From NCBI GenBank assembly GCA_001662425.1, contig BDDC01000115.1:43766-107765 (forward strand): a stretch of DNA of 64,000 nt. Direction: 5' to 3'. Both the position numbers and the translations under genes were made by a program. This document shows, in pieces, positions 45,396 to 57,641 of this stretch. The stretch's first letter is position 1; every line of letters starts with the position of its first letter. Below the pieces are notes generated by a model. It saw nothing but the letters and a program-made list of their open reading frames with translations, was not told where the DNA came from and searched no databases. The DNA is from Chlamydomonas sphaeroides (taxonomy: Eukaryota; Chlorophyta; Chlorophyceae; Chlamydomonadales; Chlamydomonadaceae).

Positions 45396-45476
45396 ATAAT
45401 GACCGACTGTTTGCGTCTGGTCAGGGTGGCCTCTTTTGGGGGCGAGCCATGCACCCACGCGCAGCTGGATCAGGTT
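45396..45476 (+). repeat. Repeat family C, copy 2
   Basis: Near-identical to 37474-37552. Same strand and same order relative to repeat B as in copy 1, though about 900 bases (including the gap) intervene here. Confidence 0.85.
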
Positions 45477-45893
45477 TCCCGTTCTCGGGATGTAAAGCAC
45501 ATCAATTGTCGTACGGGCAGGTACGGGCCGTTCACCTCCCAAGTAGTGTGGAATGTGCCCGCGTCCCGGTGCCGCCACACAGCGTGACGCGCCCGTCCTG
45601 GGCTTCCATTTCTGGCAGAATTGCTTTGTGAATAGCGCTCATCGCTAAATTGCAATTTCCATGGCAAGCGTTCCTTTGCCGTTGGGCGCTGCGTTATGTC
45701 CCGACAACCTCAACTTGTCCGCATATCGTTATAGTTGCTAGGAAGCGTTAACACCGTGTCAACCTTGCAACCTTGCTCGAGACCTCAGACCACCTTCAAA
45801 CCGCACGCCTTCAAGCTTTCCGCTAAAGACGGTGTTCATATATCAGCAAGTGGGAACGCGACGGCGGACGCGTTGCGGTCCTCGAAGCGAGGA

Positions 45894-48800
45894 ATGGCGT
45901 TTTCCACGTCGCGTCATAACCTCTATCAAGAGAGTCCTACAAACAATTTATGGGGCGATATCAACACATCAGACCGCAAGGTACGCTGCGGCCTCGAACT
46001 CACCGGTGCGATTATTGTCAATCCTGCGCCGACGAAGCTACACAGTTCCCCCAACTCTTCGACACGTACACGAGGTCCGCATTCATCATAAACCCAGATT
46101 CGCTGCAGCAAAACCCCTCAAAAACCTTGTGGGTTGAACTCGTTCCGAAATATTGTTGGTTGGCCCTGCGCACAGCAAAACCTGGCGTTTGCGCTTCAAG
46201 TCATGAGGGTGCGCTCAGGCTCAACCGCTGGAGTCGCGGGCGCGCCTGGAACGCAGTGCGGCACTGAGCCCACAGCCCAGCCCCAGCCCCAGTCCCAACA
46301 TGCTTCCTGCCAACCCAGTCAACCCACGCCGGCCTTGCCAGCCCCGCACTCGCAGCAGCCCCAGGGCCCGCCACAGCTGCAGTCTCCCGTCCGTCTAAGG
46401 GCCGCTGCCCCGGCGCCGCCGGCCCGCCACAGCACCGGCGGCGTCGCCGTTCGCGGAGCCATGCAGCTGCCATCGCCAACTCACCTCAACCAGGCGTCAC
46501 CTCAGCGGCGGGGCTCTCTGAATGGCATCATCTCGAAGAACTCCGCCCATCAGAGCCCGCGTGACAGCCCCAGTCGCCTGCCTGAGCTGCTTCCCGGCCA
46601 GGATCCGGCACCCGGCTCTGGCGTGTCCGATCAGGTGGGGCAGGGAGATGCGGGCGATGGGGGCCGGGGCGATACCGCGCACCGGGCCAACCGGCAGCAC
46701 CCCGAGGCCTCCAACCAACCGCCAGCTGGCAATGCCCCCGTGCTTCAGCACAACCCCATCCGGCGGTGGGTGGTCCGCGGCCGCTGCCCTGGTGCTGCCC
46801 CCCTTGCGCTACCCGCCGGCAAACCCAGGCCCCACCGCAACAAGCCACACGGTGGCTCCCTCCCTCTCCACAGGCCCGCACATCCGCGGTGGCGGCAGCT
46901 GCCAGCAGCCGCAGCACCACGCCCCACGGCCGCCGTCCCTCGCCGTCACTTCTGGCCGTTGCCGTCGGCCTCGAGAGCCTGGCGCTCGTGCCCTCCATGT
47001 CCGCGGCAGCCACAGAGGCAGCCGGCGGCGGCCGCGGCATGCGTGCTCGGTTGTCCGCCCGCTCCTGCAACGGCATCCTCGTGTCCTCGGCGGCGGCCGA
47101 CGGCGGCGCCGACGGCGGCGCCGACGGCGACGGCGGCCCCGACCTGAGCCTGGCGGGTGTCGCCGTGCCGGCGCAACCGCAGGAGCCGCCGGTGCTCTTT
47201 GCCCGGCGGCCGTCCTTCAGCCGCACCAAAAGCAGCAGCGGCATCGCCCCGGGGGCGCCCTCGCCGCCGATGTCCCCCATGCGTGCCTCAACGCCCAACG
47301 CGCCGCACCCGCCGCCGCACCCACCACCGGCCCGCACGCCGCCGCACAGCCCCGGCCTCCGCCGCGGCGGCGTCATCGCCGGCGCCGCGGCCGGCGGCGG
47401 CGCCGCCGCCGCCGCCGCCAGCGGCCCCTCGTCGCCGTCCATTCGCTCATCCCTAAGCTGTCGCTCCCGGCTGTCCTCGGTCTCGGACGGGTCGCTGCTG
47501 GCGTCCACGCGTCGCGGCCGCACCAGCGAGCAGCTGGCTGCGCTGGAGGCGGAGGTCGAGGCGGAGATGCGATGCGACGAGGAGGACATCCCCGGAGGCC
47601 ACCTGGCCGACGGCGGCGACACGGCCGCCGCCGAGGCGCCTAGCCCGCGGCCCGCGCCCCGCATCGGCGCGTTTCTTGGGCAGCAGGGCTCACCTTTGCC
47701 GACCGCCATGGCCAAGCGCAGCAGCCTCAGCGGCGCGCGCAGCTTTCGCAGCGGCGGCGTGCCGCGGTGCGTCAGCTTTGTGCCAGACGTCAACGCCCGA
47801 GACGCCGACGCCGACGCTGACGCCGTCAGCGCATTCCGGGCTGTCTCGCTCGGCCTTCCCGGCCACGCGTCGGCTGGGGCTGACTCTGACGGCGGCACCA
47901 GCGTGAGGGCAAGCTCTGGATCCCCAACGGCGCCGCCTCGCTTCTCCGCCAGGCCGGTCAGTGCCTCGCCGCTTAAGAAGCCCTCGGCGGCCTCGCCGGT
48001 CTTGGCCTGGCCCGCTGGCGGCGCCGCCGCCGTCGTCGCGTCCTCCGATGACGACGACGACGGCGCTAACGGCGGCGGCGGCGACGGCCTGCTAGACGAC
48101 GACCCGCTGCGGCAGCTGCTCAGCAGCGGCGAGGCTCCCGGCGACGACGACAGCGGCGGCGGGGGGATGCTGGACTGGGTCCTGGACGCTGAGCCCGGGC
48201 ATGCCGACGGCCCCGTTGTCGCCGCGGCCGACGCCGTCGCCGCCGCGTTCCACGAGCGGCTACGCAGCAGCCGGCGGCGCCGCCACGTCGTATCGGCCGC
48301 CGGCGGCAACCTTATGGCCGAAGATGTCGTAGGAGATTCGGATGTGATTGATGCGGGCCCCGGATCTCTGGATAGCTTGAGACATGCATACGGCAGCTGC
48401 AGCGGAATCGGCGCGGACTATGGCCTGGATCCTGTCGCGATCCTGGATCCGGTTCTAGACGAGGTGGACCCGGGGCGGCAGGAGGCGCGCGATCGGATCC
48501 AGCGGCTGCGCCACAGCATCACGGCCGTGAGCCGGCAGTCGGGAGGCCGCCAGCGCTTCCGTGAGTGCCGGGTCATTTGCGGTATCGGCCGCCAGGCTCG
48601 GGGGGCTGGGTGGCCGGCGCCGACCTAATTGCGCGAAAAGATCACCGCGGTCGTTGCCCAATGCCCCGCCCTTGCTGTGCCTGCAGTCACCCGATTCGTG
48701 GAGGGCGCCGGCGCCGCTGCTGACGGCACCGCCAGCCCGCTGAGCGATGGCGGCGCCGCGGAGCCGCTGCCCGGCGGCAGCAGCGCCAGGGGGAGCAGCA

Positions 48801-49744
48801 GCGGCGTCAAGAAGGAGGCCTTTGACAAGATCATGGAGCAGGCGAGCGACATCCCGGCTGCAGCTACCGCATGCTGTCGTGCTGAGCTAGCGAGCGGCTG
48901 CAGCTTGCGGGCGAATCCCCGCCAACGCCAACACACTGCGCAAGCCTTGCGCCTGCGTGACTATGTCTAGCTGCCGCCTGGCGGCCCGCTACGTATCAAT
49001 GGGTGGCTGCCTGCCGGAGCCTGTCCAGCGTCCCGGTCACCGCACCGGCCTGCTCCTCCTCCCGCGCTGCCGGCTCGCGCTCTCAGTGTCTCACACCGCT
49101 AGCGCCCTACCCCACTCTATCATCCCTCCCTTCCTTTCGTCCCACACCGCCAGCCCTTTTCCCCACCCTTCGCTCCCTCATCCCGTTTCCCCTCCCTCCT
49201 CCTCTCCCTGCCCCTCCCCCTCCCCCCTTGGCCCCCCCACCACCACCAGGTACTCAAGCTGCCGTGTGTGGGCATGGACAAGCTGGAGGACCCCGAGCAG
49301 CGGCGCAAGGTGGTGCAGCGCCTGGAGGCGGCGGCCGAGGGTGAGCCAGGGCTGCTCGCGAGGAGCTGTCAGGGCTGCTCGCGAGGAGCTGCCAGGGCTG
49401 CTCGCGAGGAGCTGCCAGGGCTGCTCGCGAGGAGCTGCCAGGGCTGCGCGCGCCGGGCCGACGTCAGCTGCCAGCTCGAGCCCCTCGCACCAGTGCGGGG
49501 CCCGGCTCCGGCGCGGGGCCCGGGGCCTCGCCACACGGGGCAGCGCACCCGCGCACATGCTTTGTGGTGCCCCGCCTGTTGCCCCTGCCTCACACGCCAT
49601 TACCCGACATGCTTGCGGCCTGACACATAGACTGTTCACCGCCCCCACCCCCGCCCCGCCTCGCATTGCGCCGCAGCCGGGCCGGCGTCCTTTGCGCGGC
49701 TGCTGAGCACGATGCGGCCCTCGGGCGGCCGCTGGTGCCACTAG
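45894..49744 (+). CDS. Unknown 848-residue low-complexity protein with an RVxF-like motif
   Basis: Exons: 45894-45980, 46176-46634, 46874-48560, 48687-48841, 49250-49340, 49677-49744. Phases close to 848 aa only if the intron 48842-49249 uses a GC donor (CAG/GCGAGC). The start ATG at 45894 is the first in its frame. I do not recognise the family. The N-terminus has SPTNNLWGDINTSDRK. Many SP/TP sites (for example QASPQRR, SPRDSPSR, SPPMSP) suggest phosphorylation. PRCVSF fits the PP1-docking RVxF pattern. A helical Glu-rich segment (EQLAALEAEVEAEM) and Asp runs follow. The C-terminal part has KEAFDKIMEQVLKLPCVGMD and EDPEQRRKVVQRLEAAAE, which look structured. No membrane segment. Probably a regulatory or scaffold protein, but this is inference. 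Confidence 0.6.
49347..49450. repeat. 23-bp tandem repeat, about 4.5 units, in the last intron
   Basis: The unit starts CAGGGCTGCTCGCGAGGAGC. Four nearly perfect copies begin just after the donor at 49341, and the array ends in GGGCTGCGCGCG. Confidence 0.9.
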
Positions 49745-50061
49745 CCCCAGGCTCGCGGACGGCAAAGCTGCCTGGCGCGAGGCCGCCGCTGCGCGAGCCG
49801 CCGGCGACGCATGCACGTGAAGCGCTGTCGGCATGGGGGCGTCCGGCGCGCAGCAGCACTGCATGGCGAACGGGAAGAAGCGTGGGGTTGTGCGGTACCG
49901 GCATCGGCACCAGCACCGCGCTGTGACGGCGGACAGCTGGCGACCAGCATGGGGCCGGGAAGGGTCCGCATGGGTGCAGGGTGCCTGCTGCCTACACCGT
50001 GGAGGAGGCTTACCGTTGGGGACGGGGCAGGGGCGTTGGTTTCACGTGATGCTGGCGGCGG

Positions 50062-50141
50062 CCGTTGGCGGCGCCGGCCGTTGGCGGCGCCGGCCGTTGG
50101 CGGCGCCGGCCATTGGCGGCGGCGGCCATTGGCAGTGCGGC
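50062..50141. repeat. 16-bp tandem repeat, five units
   Basis: The unit CCGTTGGCGGCGCCGG occurs three times perfectly and then twice with changes (CCATTGGC...). Confidence 0.9.
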
Positions 50142-50328
50142 GGCTGTCCCGGGTTGGCCCCGAGGCGCTGACGCTGGCTCAGCGAGCTGCCTCGGTGCAC
50201 GGTGCCGACCGCTCTGGTGTCAGCAAAGAGTTGATGGACAAGGAAGCTCGATGGCCCGGTCGCTGGCGTGTACCAGTCTTGAACGCGCGCCGCAGAGGCG
50301 CTTTTCTAATCTCCTTGCATAGACTCTT

Positions 50329-50333
50329 GTAAC
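50329..50333 (+). terminator. Candidate UGUAA poly(A) signal
   Basis: TGTAA lies 585 bases after the stop at 49744 and is the first on this strand after that gene. Confidence 0.4.
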
Positions 50334-51717
50334 TCCGCTCTGCAAAGAGTTTCTAAGCCGGCCAGGTCCAGATGCGCTGGTTGGCACGGTACGCGGTCGG
50401 CGCACGAGCAGGCGCTTGCTGGTGGAGGCAACGGCGTGGGCCAGGACGGGCGGTACACTCGGCGCTGCCGTACCGGACGCGGCCTGGGGCAAGGGGAGCA
50501 GGCGGCAAGCACTTATTGTGTGAGCTTACTTTGGTACGGCGGGCGGATGCGGGCGCCGCTGGGGTCGTTGCGCGTGCCCGATGAGCTCCAAGCCTGCTGA
50601 GGCCGTAGCCCACGTTTGCATGGCGTCAGCGTGGGGCCTAGCTGCACGCCCGGCGCCCGGCTGGGCTGTAGGCAGCCAGCAGGTTGAGCAGGGCTGGGTC
50701 CTCGGCAGACGATTGGAATTGCACGACTATTGCGGTGATTGTTTGAGTCCAGATGTGTGGCAGGGAAACCCTAACCAGGCCAGGGCCGGCGGTGCCGCCG
50801 TGAGGTTCGGCCCCGGCCGGCTGCGTCGTTTGTGCTGTCCGCTGTTGGTCGCTGTGTGGCGGCGCCTGCTGCGTCGGGCTGCGCTGTGGTTGTCCGTCTG
50901 GGCGCGACTGTGGACTGAACATCGGGTACTGGAATCAGGTACCCATAACGTACAGGCGGCGACCCCAGCCTGCCTGTACGCTACCCCACATCAATTGAAG
51001 CTGCCCTCGCGGCGCCCCTTGCCGGCGTGGGCAGCCGCACCGTGCAACGACTTGTCGCCTGCGTGCGTGAGGTGCTGCCAAAGGTAGGCGGCGGCGAGGG
51101 CACGTGTCACATGTGTCGACGTGTGTTTGTGTGCGGTGCGGTCCTGTGCGGATGGGGCCGACCGCTGCCGCCGTGGTATTGGCGCTGCGTTGAAGCCTGC
51201 TCGCGCCCCCGCGGTGCTGGGAGCGCCGCACGGCTTGCACCCCACTTGGTGATATGTGTTGGAGAGGAGGAGCTACGAATAGTAGGTTGCCGCAGCACCA
51301 GGCGCACGTACTCCGCCAGCGCCCCAGGCAGGGTGGATTCCGCGGCCTCCACTTCTGGTGCTTCGACGCGGCGACTCTGCGCCGGCAGTGTGTAGCTCGC
51401 GGTGTCGAAACACCCCTGCGTGGTGTGGCGTGCTGCGGCTTGCCCGACCGTTGTGGAATGGAGTTGTGAGGGCAGTTGCCACTACTTAGAATCAGCGTGG
51501 GAGTAATTGGGGGAGGTACCATGTGTACTTGTAAGGACGTAAGTGCAGCGACCGCGTGTATGCGGGCTTTGTCGCCCAGCACCCGCTCCCGGTCAGGGAT
51601 CTGCGGTGTCCGTTGGCCGGACGCGATCGGAGGGGGCATGCACGGGCGACGCCCATGCTCTGGCCCCGGCACACAGCTTTGTTCAAATCAAGATCATTCT
51701 TCAGTGTCAAGACGAGA

Positions 51718-52037
51718 TGGCCCCGTCCGGAATGGGGAAAGGGCATACCCACCATCGAGTCCTTCATCAGGCCTGCCGGCCGCCCCCACCGTTTTGGGCT
51801 TCTGCAGTTTAAGGCGTTTGGACGCAGGCGCCCACCGCCCTTTCGACTCGCCATGCGTCGTAGTGCCGGCAATCGTCTGGGGCGCGACCCCCGGCTCCTT
51901 CACCCGGGCATGGACGGGCACGTTCTATGCGAAAAGTATGGCGGACTCCCCGGCGCCTGGCCTAGCGCTACCACAAGCCTACGGCCGCCATCGCAACAGC
52001 CGCCGCCCAGCCATCTAGGCATAGCCAGGAGGCAGGA
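51718..52037 (+). repeat. Interspersed repeat family A, copy 2
   Basis: Most complete copy: GTCCGGAATGGGGAAAGGGC at the start, CGCAGGCGCCCACC, TCGTCTGGGGCGCGACCCCC, CTTCACCCGGGCATGG, then ACAAGCCTACGG and AGCCAGGAGG. Collinear with 20915-21246 and, in its first two thirds, with 57196-57400. Confidence 0.7.
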
Positions 52038-52970
52038 CCCGCCCTCGCCGCCATCTCAGCCCCCAGTATTGCTACGGTTTCGCTTGGCACCGTCAGCTGA
52101 GGCTTGAGCTGGTCGGCCGCTTGCCGTGACCGCCACTCCCCGCCCGCTGCCGCGGCCGCTCGGCACCGGCCCGAGGGCCTGCTACGGGCTAAGGAAGGTA
52201 CTACCGAAGGGGCCTCTTCCCCTAGCCGCTGCGCGTCCCCAAACTGAGTCGCGTACCGAGCCAAATTAGACTCGACGGCGCCGGCATCAAGATGGTGCAC
52301 AGTTGACTGCTTGCCGATGCCACAAGTAGTAGTGAGCTTTGTGCAACACCACGATGCGCGCCCTGCGATGCGCGGACGTGTGCATAATTTACGGCTCTGT
52401 TTTAGCTCGTCGTTGACACCGGCTACGTCCTAAGGTAGGCAGCATACGTATAAGTCGATCAAGCATGGGCGAAACGAGCCTGGCGAGTGGACGTCCGTTG
52501 ACCGTACGGGTAATGAACTTTGCTGCCGAAGCCTTTGGCATACACAGTCACCGCGTGAAGCTGACCACTAACTTTATGCTTTGCTGTTATTACGTCGCAC
52601 GACACACTTACACGACGGCACAGCCAGCGCAGACATGCGCTCACCTTCGGTCGCTGTCTAGTGTCACGCTCGCTTAGACCTGCCATAAGAGATGCTGTAA
52701 AAGCAAATCACGTCCGCTGTAGTGCCACGGAATTCACGACCGAACGACCGCGAGCCGCGACCGTTTCGCGCACAAAACGGAACGCCAGGCGAACAACATA
52801 GCCCGTGCGTTTTCTCATTGCACCAACGATTGTCTGTACGGGCACCACATTCGTCTACTTGACCTGCGGTGACTGGTGCACCGACTTAGTCCAAGGCGAG
52901 CACAACAGCACGGCTGTTTATGTCTGACTATGTTGTAGCAGCAGCGACTCGTTGACATGGCGCGCGCTGC

Positions 52971-55031
52971 ATGAAGCGGTCGGAAGTCTTAGCACGCATG
53001 GCTGCCCAAGAGCGAGCTCTTATCTCTGGTTTCGATGCCCTGCGCCGTGTCTGCGCCTTGTATCTAGCAGGCATGGAAGTAGAGGCTTTCTCCTCGGGCG
53101 CCTGGGCGTCTGCCGGCGACGCACGGCCGCCCACAAGGTCCGGCGGGCGACGCCCCCACAGCCTCGGCAAGCCGCCTCCTACACAGGCAAGCCCCGCTGA
53201 CACGTCGGGGACCAGCGGCTATCGGGGCCGGGGCCGACAGCTTGATGTTTGCTGCACAAGGATTCTGTCGTGCAGTCGGGCCCGCTGAGCAACCTGCCCT
53301 GCCGCCGCCGGCCCTTGCGGCTGGCCGTTGGCCCCCGGGGAAGGGCCCCTCAAGACCCAACACAGCCTTACCGCTCCCACTAACGGGCCACACTCTGTGA
53401 TCATGTCCACAGGGTGCCAAGCTTCCAAGCATGGCATCGCCAGCCGCCTTTGCGCGCTCCCCAAACGGCACGGACCCCGCCGGATCCCCCCGGGCCTCCC
53501 CGCACGCCGACCCCGACCCGCACACCTCCGCCGCGCTGGCGCTGCCGCCCCGCCAGCACAACGCCACCGGTGCGCGCCGGTCGCTGCTCCTCTGCTCGCA
53601 CGACAGCCTGGCATCGGTGGGGCTGCCGGGCGAGGACGAAGGAGCCACCTTCGTCGCGCTCTTCGCCGCCTCGCCGGGCGCGCAAGCCGCGCTGTCGCCG
53701 ACCTCAGCGGCCGGCGTGTCCCCCGACTCGTCACGAACAAACACCAGCGACGGCGCGGACGGTGACGTTGAAGCCAGCTTCGGCGGCGCCGCCGCAGCCC
53801 AGCGGCGCCGCAGCCAGCCGCTCGGCGACGGACCCGTGCTGCCGCGCCCTCCGGCCGCGGCCGCGCCGGACCGCCGCGCGCCGTCCCGCAAGTCGCTCGC
53901 CTACGTGCCCGCGAGCGCCGCGGCGGCCGCAGCGATGGCGTCGCCGGAGCTGCCGGCGTCGTCGTTGGGCGACTCCGGGTCCGTGGTGCCACCTCCACTG
54001 GAGCGCACCGCCTCCCTCGGCCGCCAGCTGTCCGGCGTGTCCCCAGCCGTCACGGTCTTCGACACGTCTGCACTGGCGTCTGCGCTGGCGAACGGAGACG
54101 CGGCCTCGGAGCGCGCCCGGCAGGCTATGCTGGACCCCACCAAGCCCTCGGTCCGCCGGCTGCTGCCGCCGCTGTGGCGCGCGAGCCAGAGCGTGCTCGG
54201 GGACGAGCTGGGCGCCACCGACGGCACCGCCTCCCCCGACTGGGGCCTCCTGGCTGTCGCGCTGACCGCCGGCGCCGGCGCCTCCGGTGAGCAGCTCCGC
54301 CACACCACTAGCCTCACCGCGGCGCTGAGCGCCAGCTCTGGCGGCGCCGCCGCAGCCTGCAGCCCCCGCGGCGGCCGCAGCGGCGCCACCGCGGATGGCA
54401 CCTCGGGGGCCGCGTTCGTGCGACAGCCGCTGCCGTCGCTGATGACGCGCACCAGCGGGCCCACAGCCTTCCTCGCCGCGGCCATGCCCAGCCCCGGCGG
54501 GCTGTCGGCGCCGGACCTGCGGCTCCAGCTCACTGACTACGGCAGCGGCCCGCAGCCGCCCGTGTCCGAGGCCGGCTCGACAGGCCTGGACGGCTGCTGC
54601 AGCTTGGAACCGTACCACCTGGGCGGCCTGCTGCCTGGGCCGCCGGCGCTTCGGGACAGCCGCCGGATCCAGAGCTTCGTGGCGTTGGGCAGCGGCGGCA
54701 GTGGTGGCGGTGCCCGGCCCGCGGCCGGCGAGATGCCGCGTGGCGTGTCCTTCAGCGACACGCGCGAGGGTGCGTACGGCGCGGTTGGGGTGGCGCCGGT
54801 GGGGGCTCGGCCTAGCCGTCTGCGCAGCCGCACACAAGACTTGCAACGAACGCTGCTCACTTGCCTGGTGCCCACCCCCCTGCCACTGCAGGTAGCGCGC
54901 GGCGGCGCGCGACAACGACCAGCATTGCGGCTGGGGGCACCTGCCCCGGCGCGCGGCCGCAGGGGCCAGGCGCGGCGGCGCTGGCGCCGCTGCCGCCCAT
55001 CCCGGCCGAGCGACGCAAGTCGGAGTCGTAG
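52971..55031 (+). CDS. Unknown 534-residue low-complexity protein with an RVxF-like motif
   Basis: Exons: 52971-53078, 53413-54769, 54892-55031. Phases close to give 534 aa ending PAERRKSES. The ATG at 52971 opens a helical segment (SEVLARMAAQERALISGFDA, then LRRVCALYLAGME). Without the first exon the ATG at 53431 would be used. I do not recognise the family. The body is Ala/Ser/Pro/Gly-rich with Ser-Pro sites. PRGVSFSDTREG contains RGVSF, which fits the PP1-docking RVxF pattern and resembles PRCVSF of the gene at 45894-49744. No membrane segments or enzymatic motifs are seen. An alternative last intron that reads through at 54770 gives a much more Arg-rich tail and is less likely. Confidence 0.6.
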
Positions 55032-57641
55032 CCGCGCTGTGATGCGCTAGTATTGGGCCATATGCATGTCGCGAAGCCTGTGCCGCAAGGCACAGGATGG
55101 GCGGGACGGCAGGTTCCAAGGACCACGGCTTTGCGGGTCGGCTATGGCGTGCATGGCCGCATTTCAACGGGTGGGGGTATGGTATGTGCACGGTTGCGAG
55201 AATGCAAGCACGAGCGTGCCGCAGTAGGCTGTCTGACAGGTGGGGCTGAACCCGCATTACAGTGGAGCGCTGAGTGAGCTGCCTGGTCTGTTGGACCGAC
55301 CGAGACACGCGCTGACCACGGGGCGCGGGGCGTGGGGTGCGCTTGCGGGGGCACCCCTATCGACGGGGCGGGTACCCAAGAAGTGCATCTGGCTGGTGGC
55401 AATGAATTATGAAGTGTGTCGCGCGAGGGTCGCAGCGCCGAGGACAGCATTGATGGGCCGTGTGTCGGGTTTTGAATGGGCGCAAGCCGCCGGCTCGTGC
55501 GTCCGTGGCCGTGGTCAAGTGTGGGTTCCCTGCCGATCATCGGAGGTAGGGCGGGGCTCGCAGATCATGTTGGCGGCGGCCCTCTTGGACTGATTGGACT
55601 GACAGCTGAGCAGCGATGGCGGGCGCCGCGCGTGCGCATACCGCTGGAGCGCTGCCCGGCGCGTCGGCTGCGTCTGAGCCGGCGGCGGCGGGGGTTGCCC
55701 CGGGTTTCTGACTGTGTGGGTTGGGGGGGGCCGAGGGGGCCTGCGAGGCCTCGCAGGCAGGCCACCTGCCATGTTGCGAGCATCGACCTGCAACCCATTG
55801 CAGCCAGCACGGGCTTCATGGACAATGCACTTGTGCGCGCGCGTGTGTGGACGTGCGAGTGTGCGGGTGGCTTCGTGGGGGTTGCTGGGCAGCGGCGCTC
55901 GCGCCGTCGATGCTCCCAGGGCTGGCTCTGCGGCACCCTGCGCTCCGCTGGCGCGGGTGCTCGGGGCGCCGCACGTCAGCAGGCGCCGGCCAAGATGGCG
56001 GTCATGCTGCGAGGGCGGCTTGCCGTGCGCATGGGGCATGGGGTAAGGTATTTTGTGTGGCTGGCTTGGGCGCATCAGCCAGCATGGGGGGCTGGCGCAG
56101 CAGCTTGTAGCGAGCGCCGCATGTTTGGAGCGCGGTGAGCCGCATGTTAATGTGGGGCGCCGCCGCGTGCTTCTTTTGTTGCCCTGCTCGCTGCACAGCG
56201 CCGGCGGCCGTCCGCTTTTTGTCTGTCGGGCTATCGCAGCGGGTGTCTTGGTGCTCTTGGTGCGTGTGGTGGATGGCTGCGTCCCAGCGACTCCGGCGGC
56301 CGCCGCTGCCGACGTGTTCGGCAGCTCGGGGGTGCGCTGTATTCATCAATTAGATCGTCTAGCAATGCTGCATTCGGCTCGGGTCGCTCGTACTGCTGGT
56401 GTTTGCGTGGGCTTCTTGCGTGGCTTCTTTTGCGTGTGTGGGTGTGGCCTGCGATGAGGACGCGACGACGCTTGGACGTGCACCCCCTTAGTGCCGCACT
56501 GGGGCCCGGTGCTGTGCACTGCGCGCGCCCGCAACGACTCCTGTGCCATACCTAGTCTGTCCATTACCGCTGGTAATTAAGGTGCCACCGACGACAACAA
56601 GTGCGGCTTAACACGTGAGGGCGTTGCGGCTCAGCAAGTAAGGTGTGGGGGCAAAGGGCTTATCAAAACACTTGTGAGGTTGTTACGGCATCGAGGTTGG
56701 CATTATCGTTGCCGCGGTGTGTGACGACCAGGGGCAAGATGGCGATTGTGCGCATGGCGCGGCTATGAGTGAATGCGGCGGGACGTAGCAATGGAAGCTC
56801 CCTCGCGTGTCAGTTGCTCCTCGACCTCGTGTCTTCTTTCCATTGGGGATTGGCGTACCATTGTGCATTGGCGGCAAAATACTGTGGGTCGGGTTGGGCT
56901 GTGTGGCCGCTGTTAGCATGGGCTGGACCGCGTGTCCACCTCTGGATGGTTACTGCGGTATGCGGCAAAGTGCGGAGGGCCGTGGAGTCTCGCGCTAGAT
57001 TGTTGTAACAATGGGTTGCCAAAACATGCTCGCTGCCTTTCACTGCGTCCTTTGACACTGGTCACTCAACCGCAAGCCCATGGTTTGCGTTGCCTGCTGT
57101 GACCTGCTAAGGCATCTGGTTCCGGCACCGCTCCGCGCTCATTGGGGAGCATGAAGAGGTACGAACGCGTGGAGGACAACCTAACACGACGGGACACAGT
57201 GCCCCCATCTGGCATGCGGAAAAGGGCATACTCCCCACCCAGTCCATCCCTGGTTCTTCATCTAGGCCTGCCGCCGCCCCCACCACTTTGGGCTCCTTGC
57301 ATACCACCCTCTCAACCAGCGCTCTACGTGCCGGCACTCGTCCGGGGCGCGACGCCGGGTCGCTTCACCCGGACATGGCCGGGGCACGACGGGGAAGTTT
57401 GTGTGTCAATGTGTGTTTTGAAGCCGCACGATCCACAGCGAACCTGCCTACGCTGACCACGAGTGCGAATAGCACCAGTACGTTACCGAATCAACCGGTG
57501 CTGGTCTACTTACAAAAACGCTGAAGCGCTTTGCACAGGCGCAAGCGTTGGCCGTCGCGCGTGTGCGCGATGCAAACGAGCGTGCGCAATAGCAGGATAG
57601 GAGGGCAGCGGCTAGCACGTGGGCGCGGCGTTCGTGCTGCG
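55032..57641. other. Intergenic region before the SGPP gene; repeat A copy 3
   Basis: No exon closes in phase. Contains repeat A copy 3 (57196-57400). A TGTAA at 57004-57008 is too far from the upstream stop to assign with any confidence. From about 56150 the base composition drifts to lower G+C. Confidence 0.5.
57196..57400 (+). repeat. Interspersed repeat family A, truncated copy 3
   Basis: Shares AAAAGGGCATACTCCCCACC, GGCCTGCCGCCGCCCCCACC, TTTGGGCT, CGTCCGGGGCGCGACGCC and TTCACCCGGACATGGCCGGG with copy 2. The 3' third is missing. Confidence 0.7.

Larger units (their letters stand above)
43092..45893. other. Repeat-rich intergenic region with an assembly gap
   Basis: 43092-44340 shows no exon that closes. 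It is followed by repeat B (44344-44511), a GT microsatellite, a TGTAACAGG block (44613-44635), the gap 44941-45320, and repeat C (45396-45476). 45600-45893 is less GC-rich and is the likely promoter of the next gene. Confidence 0.5.
49745..52970. other. Intergenic region with tandem and dispersed repeats
   Basis: Contains a 16-bp tandem array (50062-50141), a UGUAA motif (50329-50333) and repeat A copy 2 (51718-52037). Open frames on both strands lack family motifs and codon bias. 52690-52970 is less GC-rich and likely holds the next promoter. Confidence 0.5.

Noticed and set aside
46528..48309. Minus-strand open frame of 593 codons
   Set aside because: Antisense of the main exon of the 848-residue protein gene; composition is Ser/Pro/Ala shadow and no introns are needed.
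53731..55308. Minus-strand open frame of 525 codons
   Set aside because: Antisense to the 534-residue protein gene; Arg/Gln/His-rich shadow without motifs.
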